The notes under the pieces were generated by a model. The model did not search any database, was not told where the DNA came from, and worked only from the letters and a program-made list of their open reading frames with translations. The position numbers were made by a program, and so were the translations under genes. Shown here piece by piece: positions 24,277 to 30,961 of a stretch of DNA of 32,282 nucleotides. Source of the DNA: an uncultured Candidatus Poseidoniales archaeon (lineage in GTDB: Archaea > Thermoplasmatota > Poseidoniia > Poseidoniales > Poseidoniaceae); assembly GCA_905182185.1 (NCBI GenBank), contig CAJJAP010000006.1, positions 1 through 32,282 of the forward strand, written 5' to 3'. Numbering within the stretch: the first letter of the stretch is position 1; every line of letters starts with the position of its first letter.

Positions 24277-25768
24277 GTTCACTGATAGATATGACCCTGT
24301 AACAAAAATAATTCTAGAGCGGGGTGGATTATTTGCTTTCGCAAAGGCGATGAAGGCTGGTGAAATTTCATTGCCGCCAATCAATACACCTACCCGTCCA
24401 ATGACTATGGCAGAGAAAATCATTGCCCGCAATTTGGTCGGACAAGATGTTGACCAATGCGTCAAACCACATGACCCAGTAATTGCCCAAGTACAAGGTG
24501 GATATTCTCACGAATTCACTACTGCCCAAGTTCATAATTTCCTTATCGAAGAATATGGAGAAGATTATAGTTTGTTAAATCCAACTAAATTTGCAGTCTT
24601 CGAAGACCACTTACTCTACGCTCACCATAATCCAAAATTCGTCCCACATATGGCAAAGGTTCAGGTTCTACGGGATTTGCAAATTGAGTTTCAACAGCAT
24701 ACTGGTGTCCGAGATTATTCGGCCAAGGATGGAGTTTCTCCTGGAATTTGTCACCAAGTAGCAAGAGAAGAATTTATCGAAGTTGCAGATTTCATCCAAG
24801 CCACTGACTCCCACACTTGCATGGGTGGTGCATCTAATGCCCTTACTTGGGGTGTTGGTTCAACCGAATACGCTAACCTAGTTAGTGCAGGATTTACTTT
24901 CGTAAAAGTCCCTGAATCAATCCGATTTGAATTGGTGGGCACTCTAAACAATGGATGCACTGCTAAAGATATTATTCTCTATATTTTATCCGACCATGCT
25001 CGCGAAGAATTAACTCTTAACCGTAGCATGGAGTTTGGTGGCTCTGGTCTCACTTCAATCTCAGCTGATGAGAGAGCGACTCTTTGTAACATGGCTACAG
25101 AATGCTCCGCAAGAACTGGAATATGTGAAGCGGATGACATACTGTATGATTGGATGCTAAAAACTCAACCACATCTTGATATTGAAGTCATGAAAAGTCG
25201 TGCTGTTGCTCCGGATGAAGGCGCAGAGTATACCGGTGGAGTCCACGTTATCAATCTCTCAGAAATTGTACCGATGGTCGCACACCCGGGTAATCCAGAT
25301 GAGGGAATCCCAAGCGACCCGACAAATGGCGCCAATATTACTGATATTGGACAAGTCGAAATTAACATCGCTTATGGTGGCTCGTGTACTGCTGGAAAAG
25401 AAGACGATATTGCTTACTATGCCTTGGTTTGCCAAGCGGCAGAAGATGCTGGTTTAACCGTCAAAGATGGGGTTGAATTCTATATCCAATATGGCTCGGG
25501 AATCGTAAAAGAAATGGCTGTGCAAAGAGGATGGCATGCCTTATTTGGACGGGTAGGAATCAATTTGATCGACCCTGGTTGTGGTGCTTGTATTGGCGCA
25601 GGACCTGGCGTTTCTATCAACCAAGAACAAGTCACTGTTTCAGCGATTAATCGTAATTTCCAAGGTCGTTCTGGGCCAGGGAGATTATACTTGGCTAGCC
25701 CATTAACAGTAGCAGCATCGGCATTCACAGGCGTAATAACCGCATGGAATGATGATTTGTTCAATTGA
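24227..25768 (+). CDS. Aconitase/3-isopropylmalate dehydratase, catalytic (LeuC-like) part
   Basis: 513 residues. [4Fe-4S] cluster ligands are in 'ATDSHTCMGGASNALTWGVG' and in the C-x-x-C of 'DPGCGACIGAGPG'. Other aconitase-superfamily motifs are 'EFGGSGLTSISADERATLCN' and the substrate-loop 'YGGSCTAGKEDDIAYYA', where most isopropylmalate dehydratases have GSCTN. Termination uses 'GRLYLASPLTVAASAFTG'. The first 70 residues ('MLTRLQNGESIALSEF', 'PPINTPTRPMTMAEKI') read as the linker from the swivel domain, supporting the fusion. The enzyme would isomerise 2-isopropylmalate or a related hydroxyacid by dehydration/hydration. Its partner could be the LeuB-like protein at 8254-9438. Substrate not certain. 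Confidence 0.87.
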   Translation: MIMLTRLQNGESIALSEFTDRYDPVTKIILERGGLFAFAKAMKAGEISLPPINTPTRPMTMAEKIIARNLVGQDVDQCVKPHDPVIAQVQGGYSHEFTTAQVHNFLIEEYGEDYSLLNPTKFAVFEDHLLYAHHNPKFVPHMAKVQVLRDLQIEFQQHTGVRDYSAKDGVSPGICHQVAREEFIEVADFIQATDSHTCMGGASNALTWGVGSTEYANLVSAGFTFVKVPESIRFELVGTLNNGCTAKDIILYILSDHAREELTLNRSMEFGGSGLTSISADERATLCNMATECSARTGICEADDILYDWMLKTQPHLDIEVMKSRAVAPDEGAEYTGGVHVINLSEIVPMVAHPGNPDEGIPSDPTNGANITDIGQVEINIAYGGSCTAGKEDDIAYYALVCQAAEDAGLTVKDGVEFYIQYGSGIVKEMAVQRGWHALFGRVGINLIDPGCGACIGAGPGVSINQEQVTVSAINRNFQGRSGPGRLYLASPLTVAASAFTGVITAWNDDLFN

Positions 25769-25821
25769 GTGGGTAGCGTTCCGAAGGACGCACTAAAAGC
25801 CCTTTGAAATTCAATATTCGG

Positions 25822-25861
25822 TTGGATGGGGTTTCGGATAACCCCTTCCAACTTATCCGAA
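25822..25861 (+). terminator. Inverted repeats downstream of the dehydratase gene (hairpin A)
   Basis: A 12-bp stem with one mismatch pairs 25822-25833 with 25840-25851 around a TCGGAT loop. A second, mutually exclusive 9-bp perfect stem pairs 25833-25841 (TTCGGATAA) with 25853-25861 (TTATCCGAA). It lies 54 nt after the stop at 25768, between convergent genes, fitting a terminator, although no long T run follows. The 13 bases GGGGTTTCGGATA recur in a similar hairpin at 30876-30900. Confidence 0.5.
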
Positions 25862-25898
25862 TCGATTAGTTGATACAATCATATCAAAAACAGACTAA

Positions 25899-26484
25899 TC
25901 ATTCAGGAATCCCACGATGCCTTTTCTTGAACTTTGGAAGAACATCTTGTAATTTTGAACGGATCTCTTCGACGCTATTGCAGGGAAACACAATATCTTC
26001 AAGCACAGCGTCATCTAACCTCTTGCGATTATCTACAACCTGCCCAGCAATCTTTGAACTCCATCCCTCAACAGATGTTGCGAGTATGGGTCTTTTGAAT
26101 TGCCATGCGTATGCGATTTCACTTAAGGTCCCAGCACCACCACCAACTGCAATTACAGCATCAGAATTTGCTACAATTGCATTTCTACTAACATCTAACC
26201 CAGTTGAATGATAATATCTGCATGATTATAAGCGGGTTTTGGGTCAAAACCTGGCAATATGGCGATTGTATCTGCTTCCGTAGAGTTTGATGCAGATTTG
26301 GCTCCGCGATGAGCAGCGGATGGCAGAAGACCCAAACCCCCTGTGACTATTCTGTGACCCTCTTCAACAAGCATTCTAGAAATATCTTCGACCAAAATTT
26401 GCGCTTCTTGGTCAATATCTCGTCCCCCAAGATAGCAATTTGAAATCGGTAACTCAATTCTCCCCCTCCGGCTATTCCATTCAT
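25899..26484 (-). pseudogene. TIGR00725/LOG-like Rossmann-fold protein, two frameshifts
   Basis: Three frames join into about 195 residues. Key segments: 'QIAILGGRDIDQEAQILVED', 'MLVEEGHRIVTGGLGLLPSA', 'IAILPGFDPKP', 'ADIIISTGLDVSRNAIV', 'DAVIAVGGGAGTLSEIAYAW' and a tail ending 'KKRHRGIPE'. The GGGxGTLSE motif and the order of strands match the TIGR00725 branch of the LOG/SLOG nucleotide-binding fold. One G appears missing from the G5 run near 26430 and one T from the TT near 26205; restoring both makes the length divisible by three. No substitution-type stop is seen, so sequencing error is likelier than true decay. Ligand and reaction are unknown for this branch. Last gene of a minus-strand cluster, 32 nt after the methyltransferase domain. 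Confidence 0.72.
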
Positions 26485-26575
26485 TGTTTCAGTGTTTAGT
26501 TATTGGCTTCAGACAATCAATTTTTTGTGAATTCTAATCCTAAGTATTCATGTATTGGAGTGCAATCATCTACAT

Positions 26576-26791
26576 TTACTCCTGGCGAATGAAATTCTCG
26601 GTTCGTGTAAGGCCAACTAATGATGCCATTCTTTCTATGAAACTCTGTGACCTAGTGTGTTCAACGCGATTCCTACCTGTCGACCTCACTGTTTTGTTGT
26701 ATGTAATTTTGTCATTCGCAAGTGACAATTGTGGTCTTTGAATTGTTGTTGTACAGATTATATTTACACTATCTGGATGACAAACAGTCAC
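26576..26791 (-). CDS. Open segment: SAM-methyltransferase C-terminal part
   Basis: Fragment of the large gene. 'VTVCHPDSVNI' is the strand after the GG turn of the methyltransferase, and 'VEHTRSQSFIERMASLVGLT' is the final helix before the last strands. After a frameshift near 26590 the chain ends 'FHSPGVNVDDCTPIHEYLGL' and stops at 26517. Confidence 0.5.
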   Translation of the reverse strand: MTVCHPDSVNIICTTTIQRPQLSLANDKITYNKTVRSTGRNRVEHTRSQSFIERMASLVGLTRTENFIRQE

Positions 26792-26877
26792 ATTGCATGA
26801 CCTCCCTGTTCTAAAGAATCGGAGATAATTTTCAAGACCTCCAAGGCCTCTTCATCACTTTCGATATCACACAAAAA

Positions 26878-27306
26878 CTAAATTGCAGATTGCAAGGAGT
26901 ATTCGCCTTCTTTCACATCATTAGGACCGTTTATCCAATTCACTAGGGGGTGCGCTGTGACTTTCTTTTTTAGCTCAACATTCGGATCATAAGCATCAAT
27001 AGTGTATCCTAAATCAGCTATTTGTTTGGTCAATCTCCCACTTCCGCACCCCCAATCTAGAACTTCACCAGAATAATTTTCACCCAAGAGTTCGATGAAC
27101 CACGGGTCATGTAAATCTGATTTATCTTGAATTTCAATTGCGCTTCTGAAGGTTTCAATACCCTCTAATTCAGGGAAGTGATGAGGTTCTGTATCTCTCA
27201 GTGATCGGGTAAGAAGTTCACGAAGATTTGTTTTATCCCAATTCTTCCAACACAAGTATGCTTTTCTCACCATACTATCCCAATCATCATCACCGTAGAT
27301 TTTCAA
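26878..27306 (-). CDS. Open segment: kinase C-terminus and SAM-methyltransferase N-terminal half
   Basis: 142 residues of the large gene. Residues 1-50 complete the kinase C-lobe ('DDDWDSMVRKAYLCWKNWDK'). Residues about 70-125 are the SAM-binding half of a class I methyltransferase, 'EVLDWGCGSGRLTKQIADLG' with the acidic motif II residue in 'YTIDAYDPN'. After two nearby indels (about 26905 and 26885) the chain continues 'NLVLCDIESDEEALEVLKII' and 'DSLEQGGHA', motif IV and V of the fold. Confidence 0.68.
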   Translation of the reverse strand: MKIYGDDDWDSMVRKAYLCWKNWDKTNLRELLTRSLRDTEPHHFPELEGIETFRSAIEIQDKSDLHDPWFIELLGENYSGEVLDWGCGSGRLTKQIADLGYTIDAYDPNVELKKKVTAHPLVNWINGPNDVKEGEYSLQSAI

Positions 27307-27524
27307 ATCCCTGCAATATCGATTATGACCAATCTATGATCTGGTGTTAGGATTAGATTTTGCGGCTTCAAATCCCAATAAACGAATTTGTTTTCCTTGC
27401 ATTCCCGAAGCAAATCTAACCATGGACCTACATTTGTTTCAAAATTTGGATGTTCTCCCTCGACCCAATCGTAAGAAATTATAGTCGGCTCAGAATATTG
27501 TAACTTGAAATTATTCGCAGACAA
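27303..27524 (-). CDS. Open segment: kinase-like catalytic loop
   Basis: 73-residue fragment of the large gene with the kinase catalytic core: 'YWDLKPQNLIL' matches the H-R-D-L-K-P-x-N loop, with W in place of the usual HR pair, and 'LVIIDIAG' stands where the metal-binding D-F-G is expected. 'YDWVEGEHPNFETNVGPWLD' precedes it as the hinge and helix D region. Missing one G near 27307 separates it from 26878-27306. Confidence 0.65.
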   Translation of the reverse strand: MSANNFKLQYSEPTIISYDWVEGEHPNFETNVGPWLDLLRECKENKFVYWDLKPQNLILTPDHRLVIIDIAGI

Positions 27525-27606
27525 GACACAGATTTAGCAGAGAGTTCTTCCATTAAATTGAGAGCCTCATTGTTAAATTGAACATTCTCATGATGAACTT
27601 TAATCG

Positions 27607-28077
27607 CTAAATCGTCTTTCTGAATACAACTCCTTCAGAAACCATCTCCACGAATCTCAAATCTGTATAGCCTAAATTATGAAGTTTTACAACCGCTTCA
27701 GAGATTCTGTATCGTGGACGAATATTTGGTTGGGCAGATCTAAATCGAGACATATGTGCTGGCATTTCAGTGAAGATTCTTTCAACCTCAGTCTCAATAT
27801 TTCTTGCCATTTTTGAGTGAAAAAACTCCTTAGCGATTTCAAGGGTTGAGGATTCATGTTCTAGATGGTGCTCCAATGCAGAAACACGATAAAGACTCGA
27901 AATCAATCTGGATTCTCGTAATTTAGAATCCATGACTACATTTTCTGAAAATTCTTTCACCCAAGCTCCATCATCCCACAATGTGCGATTCATTTCCATG
28001 TTGTTGAAGGAGAATATCTGGATAATTGCGCATAATCTTACTGCAAATGATGTCACCTCGAATATTGTCAACATCAT
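27607..28077 (-). CDS. Open segment: helical linker and start of kinase-like domain
   Basis: Fragment of the large gene. From about residue 25 ('NMEMNRTLWDDGAWVKEF') it is helical and charged ('LREAR'-like 'LRESRLISSLYRVSALEHHL', 'FTEMPAHMSRFRSAQPNIRP'). It ends with 'LHNLGYTDLRFVEMVSEGVV', a glycine-containing strand pair fitting a kinase N-lobe. After a frameshift near 27615 the N-lobe lysine strand 'DDLAIKVHHENVQF' follows. Confidence 0.55.
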   Translation of the reverse strand: MMLTIFEVTSFAVRLCAIIQIFSFNNMEMNRTLWDDGAWVKEFSENVVMDSKLRESRLISSLYRVSALEHHLEHESSTLEIAKEFFHSKMARNIETEVERIFTEMPAHMSRFRSAQPNIRPRYRISEAVVKLHNLGYTDLRFVEMVSEGVVFRKTI

Positions 28078-28249
28078 GTTTCAAAATTGGGGAATTCTTT
28101 CGCTCTTGCGGGACTGCAAAAGGCAACCAAGCCACTTTCCGTTCTTCCTTTCCAACTGTTTTGCCTCTAATTCTTTGAGCGTATAGAGACCAAATCGAAT
28201 CCCCCCTTCTCGTCTGAATACTCGAAATCAATGGAGCCATATGGACCAT
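27971..28249 (-). CDS. Open segment: RRGDSIW motif region of second GT-like module
   Basis: Fragment of the large gene. Real sequence runs from about 'TRRGDSIWSLYAQRIRGKTV' through 'VAWLPFAVPQERKNSPILKH' to 'DIICSKIMRNYPDIL'. The first 12 and last 10 or so residues of this frame are out of frame. It links the GT-like module to the helical segment at 27607-28077. Confidence 0.5.
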   Translation of the reverse strand: MVHMAPLISSIQTRRGDSIWSLYAQRIRGKTVGKEERKVAWLPFAVPQERKNSPILKHDVDNIRGDIICSKIMRNYPDILLQQHGNESHIVG

Positions 28250-28358
28250 TCGGATAGGATGTTGGGTCTAACACGATTGTATTGCCCCCCCTAATGAGCA
28301 AATCTTCATCGATCGTTGCGCCAGTCAGAATGTACTGGCCTAGAACTGAATTTTCCAC
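28167..28358 (-). CDS. Open segment: end of second GT-like module
   Basis: Fragment of the large gene. The authentic part is 'DEDLLIRGGNTIVLDPTSYP' to about 'YGSIDFEYS'. The first residues shown by this frame and the last ('FDLVSIRSKN') are out of frame. The true flanks are 'HSDWRNDR' before and 'TRRGDSIWSLYAQ' after, in neighbouring frames. Confidence 0.5.
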   Translation of the reverse strand: MENSVLGQYILTGATIDEDLLIRGGNTIVLDPTSYPNGPYGSIDFEYSDEKGGFDLVSIRSKN

Positions 28359-28466
28359 TTTCGATTAATCTTAATGCTTCGCTATTATTCGATTTCAGAT
28401 TGAATAGTCCCCACGGGAATTCGAGATGATCAAATCTTGATGTCGAAAGGTCATGATGTATGTCAT

Positions 28467-29540
28467 TCAGATTTCTAGACCCCACTTTATTCGTAGAAAA
28501 CCTGATTTTTCCATCATCCTCGAATAATGTAAGTCCAACATTTGTGTCCTCAATGTGAATAATGGGTGAATGGGAGGATCACCAATCACATGCCCAATCC
28601 CAACATCAATTCCAAATTTCTCCATATGCCAGACTGTCTGCAAAAATGCGTCAAACCCTTTGCAGTTAGGGTCACTTGAATTACACAGATGTAGTTGCAT
28701 ATCTTCATCCAAAATCCAAATCAATGGACGATTGTCATTTCCAATTTGATCTAAAGTTTTACGATGTAAGACACATCTACCCCATGATACCCCTGTTCGA
28801 TATTTTTCATTCGAAAACCAAGGTCCCAATCCTCCCATATTTGCAAGTTCTGTGGCTGACTTTTCATCATAAATAATGATTTCAAGAGTGGTCAGATTTG
28901 CTTTCTGAAATATACTATCAATTTCGCTTGGGTTGATTTTGTGAAGGCAAGCCACTAATCTCGTCCTATGAGGCCATTTTGGGATGATTTTCTTGAGTGA
29001 ATCAACGAATTTTTCTGCTAAACCTAAATCGCTAAATGTAACACCTATCGTTAGATCATAATGCTCAATTCCCCCCTCAAAATGTGGATTCTCTGTACCT
29101 CTTTCTTTCGATAAACCTGTTACCGTGTGTGAATCAAGTTGGTCCAATTCTATTCCGAATCTCTCTTTAGTGACCTGAAGGAATTCATCCCACTGTTCTT
29201 CAGCCATTCGAAATTGATGTTTCATCGCAAACCGTTGGATTCCCTGGGTTTTCCTCTTAGAATTAGAGTCCGAAATACGACCCGATTTTCGAGCATCATG
29301 GTGCACAAGGTGCTGATTAAGTCGTTTCCAATGATGATTTTTATTTTCAAAAAGACGGATACAAAAATCTCTGTCAGTACATGAGAGAATCGATTCATCG
29401 AACCCTCCAGCTGCAAGGAATGAGTCCATTCTAACAAATAGGTTGGAACCTTGAATGTGTGGATTTTTTATTAGAAAAGAATCACATTGAAGTTCTATTA
29501 GGCACGGATAAATTGAATCCTTCAGGATTTGATAGATCAT
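28467..29540 (-). CDS. Open segment: GT2 C-terminal half plus second GT-like module
   Basis: 357 residues, the longest uninterrupted piece of the large gene. The acceptor side of the GT2 domain is 'AAGGFDESILSCTDRDFCIR' and 'LNQHLVHHDARKSGR'. A second alpha/beta module then begins ('YDLTIGVTFSDLGLAEKFVD', 'LVACLHKINPSEIDSIFQK') and contains 'PLIWILDEDMQL', which resembles a DxD-type metal site. The frame ends at 'IKWGLEI'; the alternative frame goes on with 'SRNLNDIHHDLSTSRFDHLE'. The apparent ATG at 29540 is an artefact of the frameshift. Confidence 0.72.
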   Translation of the reverse strand: MIYQILKDSIYPCLIELQCDSFLIKNPHIQGSNLFVRMDSFLAAGGFDESILSCTDRDFCIRLFENKNHHWKRLNQHLVHHDARKSGRISDSNSKRKTQGIQRFAMKHQFRMAEEQWDEFLQVTKERFGIELDQLDSHTVTGLSKERGTENPHFEGGIEHYDLTIGVTFSDLGLAEKFVDSLKKIIPKWPHRTRLVACLHKINPSEIDSIFQKANLTTLEIIIYDEKSATELANMGGLGPWFSNEKYRTGVSWGRCVLHRKTLDQIGNDNRPLIWILDEDMQLHLCNSSDPNCKGFDAFLQTVWHMEKFGIDVGIGHVIGDPPIHPLFTLRTQMLDLHYSRMMEKSGFLRIKWGLEI

Positions 29541-29922
29541 ATCGGGTTAATCCTGCCACCACCTGATGGCATTGTTCATCGACAAGCGAAACACATTTTT
29601 CTAAATATTCGGCGTCCCACCAATCATCGTCATCCAGAAGTGCCAACCATGTAGAATCAAGCTCGATTTTCCAATCATGCCGATTCAGTATGATTTCATC
29701 AATCGCATGATTAATCGCTCCACTCAACGACTTTGTTCGCTTGTTTATTGTGGCATGTATATTATTTCCAGAGAGTAAGTGTGGATAATCGTCTTCTTTT
29801 TCATGAACAATAAGAATACGATCAGCGGGACGACTTTGATTTGAAATTGAGTCAAACGCTCTATTGAAATCACCGTTTCTTTTGTGAGTTGGAATAATGG
29901 CGATAATCTTCAAGATAACCAC
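29482..29922 (-). CDS. Open segment: GT2 glycosyltransferase N-terminal half
   Basis: 146 residues of the larger reconstructed gene. The GT-A nucleotide-sugar fold starts 'IIAIIPTHKRNGDFNRAFDS' and reaches the metal-binding acidic motif 'ALLDDDDWWDAEYLEK'. The frame ends artificially at 'SVPNRTSM'; the next frame continues with 'DSFLIKNPHIQGSNLF'. Family 2 enzymes transfer a sugar from an NDP-sugar to an acceptor. Removing one A near 29485 joins it to 28467-29540. Confidence 0.75.
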   Translation of the reverse strand: MVILKIIAIIPTHKRNGDFNRAFDSISNQSRPADRILIVHEKEDDYPHLLSGNNIHATINKRTKSLSGAINHAIDEIILNRHDWKIELDSTWLALLDDDDWWDAEYLEKCVSLVDEQCHQVVAGLTRYDLSNPEGFNLSVPNRTSM

Positions 29923-29926
29923 TCAC

Positions 29927-30715
29927 TCATCCGTCATTTGATTCAAATTCCTGAGTTTCAACTGCTTCTTTACTCCCTCTCTCTTCCAGTATTTTCAAGA
30001 TTGAATTAGGGTCAATATCGACTGAAGACAGGGCAGCAGTATCCTTCGGCACACCATTTCCCATCAAAACCGCCCAATCCAGGAGTTAGGTGGGCTGAGT
30101 TCCGAACCCTTCTATCCGTCCAAACAGATTCCATAACCGGATATGGGTCCACGCCGATTCTTTCGCTATACGCTCAATTTCACAAGTGAATGTTACCTTT
30201 GTGGCAATATAAGCATTGTGGGCTAATTTCCCTAATTCCGCTTCAAGGTGATTTCATACGAAGTCGGGGGATAGAATCTGGAACCCAATCGAAACAACTC
30301 AACGCGATTTCCATATCTTCTTGTCCACCACTGATGACAATTCGATCCGGATCTGCGAACCATTCTACTGCATCCTTTTCCCTTAGAAATTCGGGCATAT
30401 ATGCAAGCCGAAGACTAGGGTGCTTGGAATTGATCTTGTCCATAGTGCCAGGATGTAGGGTGCTTTTTACCACCACCAAACCACAGTATTCATCCTCTGA
30501 CAACTTGCTACATACAGCAATTACATTGCTCATATCCAATGTTGAATCTTCTGAGGCATCCGTATTGACACATACAAATGTCAATTCAGATATGAGAGAA
30601 CATCTTGCCAATTCCCTCTTCCGTCTATATCATATCCACTTACTTCATGGAATTCGGCCAAACCCAATTCTGCAGCTTTACCAACTGATCCTAAACCAAT
30701 GATTGAAATTTTCAA
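29927..30715 (-). pseudogene. Second short UDP-sugar dehydrogenase, three frameshifts
   Basis: Reading across three frames gives about 263 residues: 'LKISIIGLGSVGKAAELGLA' (NAD-binding), 'LTFVCVNTDASEDSTLD', 'GLVVVKSTLHPGTM', 'LAYMPEFLREKDAVEWFADP', 'EAELGKLAHNAYIATKVTFT' (catalytic Lys and Asn), 'RIGVDPYPVMESVWTD' and 'TPGLGGFDGKCVPKDTAALS' (catalytic Cys). It is as short as the protein at 12900-13730 and also lacks the C-terminal UDP-binding domain. Joints are near 30600, 30245 and 30160. The likely start is a TTG at 30715 with GGAGGG at 30721-30726, 5 nt upstream. All active-site residues are intact, so sequence error is likelier than decay. First gene of the minus-strand island cluster; its UDP-sugar-acid product could feed the adjacent glycosyltransferase. 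Confidence 0.72.
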
Positions 30716-30961
30716 ATTATCCCTCCGTAGAAAGATGTCTAACATGTAGTCACTAACGGCTTGAGATATTATCCTTTCGCAAGGGGGGCCCTTTGAAACG
30801 GGGGCGTTTGCATGGGTAGGCAGTCTGTACTCGGCCCACTGAACAGCCCATTGTACTCGGGTTCCATAATGTCTTGAGGGGTTTCGGATACACCCCTTGC
30901 GATTTCGTGGACATGATATGTCTGCAGTAGCATTAAGCACCCCCCCCCCTCTAGTACAAAT
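30716..30961. other. Noncoding, GC-rich intergenic segment between island and lipoprotein gene
   Basis: No supported gene. It contains a G6/C3 patch (30783-30791), two copies of TGTACTCGG (30826-30834 and 30852-30860), hairpin B at 30876-30900, and a C10 run at 30940-30949. Divergent promoters for the flanking genes should be here, but I cannot place a confident TATA box. Confidence 0.4.
30876..30900. repeat. Hairpin B, partial copy of hairpin A
   Basis: GAGGGGTTTCGGATACACCCC shares the 13-base GGGGTTTCGGATA and the following CCCCTT with hairpin A at 25828-25847. The GGGGT/ACCCC arms form a short stem around the TTCGGATAC loop. Both copies also have GCCCTTTGAAA upstream (at about 25799 and 30788), at different distances. 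The pair brackets the three-gene minus-strand cluster. Confidence 0.5.

Larger units (their letters stand above)
26517..29922 (-). pseudogene. Reconstructed giant glycosyltransferase-kinase-methyltransferase protein, about 12 frameshifts
   Basis: Frame-by-frame reading gives one near-continuous protein of about 1135 residues. Order: (1) GT2 glycosyltransferase, about 29922-29150, with 'IIAIIPTHKRNGDFNRAFDS', 'WLALLDDDDWWDAEYLEKC', 'GSNLFVRMDSFLAAGGFDES' and 'TDRDFCIRLFE'; (2) a second GT-like module, about 29060-28050, with 'RPLIWILDEDMQL', 'RGGNTIVLDP' and 'RRGDSIWSLYAQ'; (3) a helical linker; (4) a kinase-like fold, about 27630-27250, with 'LAIKVHHE' and 'VYWDLKPQNLIL'; (5) a class I SAM methyltransferase, about 27100-26517, with 'VLDWGCGSGRLTKQIADLGY', 'LAICNLVLCDIE' and 'PIHEYLGLEF'. 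Indels of one base restore each joint; some are at homopolymers. Catalytic motifs are intact and no substitution nonsense codon was seen, so I think the gene is functional in nature and the breaks are sequence errors. Start GTG at 29922, 4 nt after the UDP-sugar dehydrogenase. Role inferred: making or capping a surface glycan. Confidence 0.68.

Noticed and set aside
26485-26880. Independent small genes between the LOG-like gene and the methyltransferase fragment, on either strand
   Set aside because: The minus-strand frames continue the methyltransferase ('FHSPGVNVDDCTPIHEYLGL' at the end); the plus-strand frame at 26550-26741 has no gene-like features.
23725-30108. GAGTTCCGAACCC present at both about 23725 and 30096
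   Set aside because: A single 13-base exact match is expected several times by chance in 32 kb, and the second copy lies in coding sequence of the dehydrogenase.
25899-30715. Interpretation as a cluster of ordinary decayed pseudogenes
   Set aside because: Catalytic motifs are intact, no substitution stops were seen, and one-base repairs, several at homopolymers, restore frames; sequence error fits better, though only reads can settle it.
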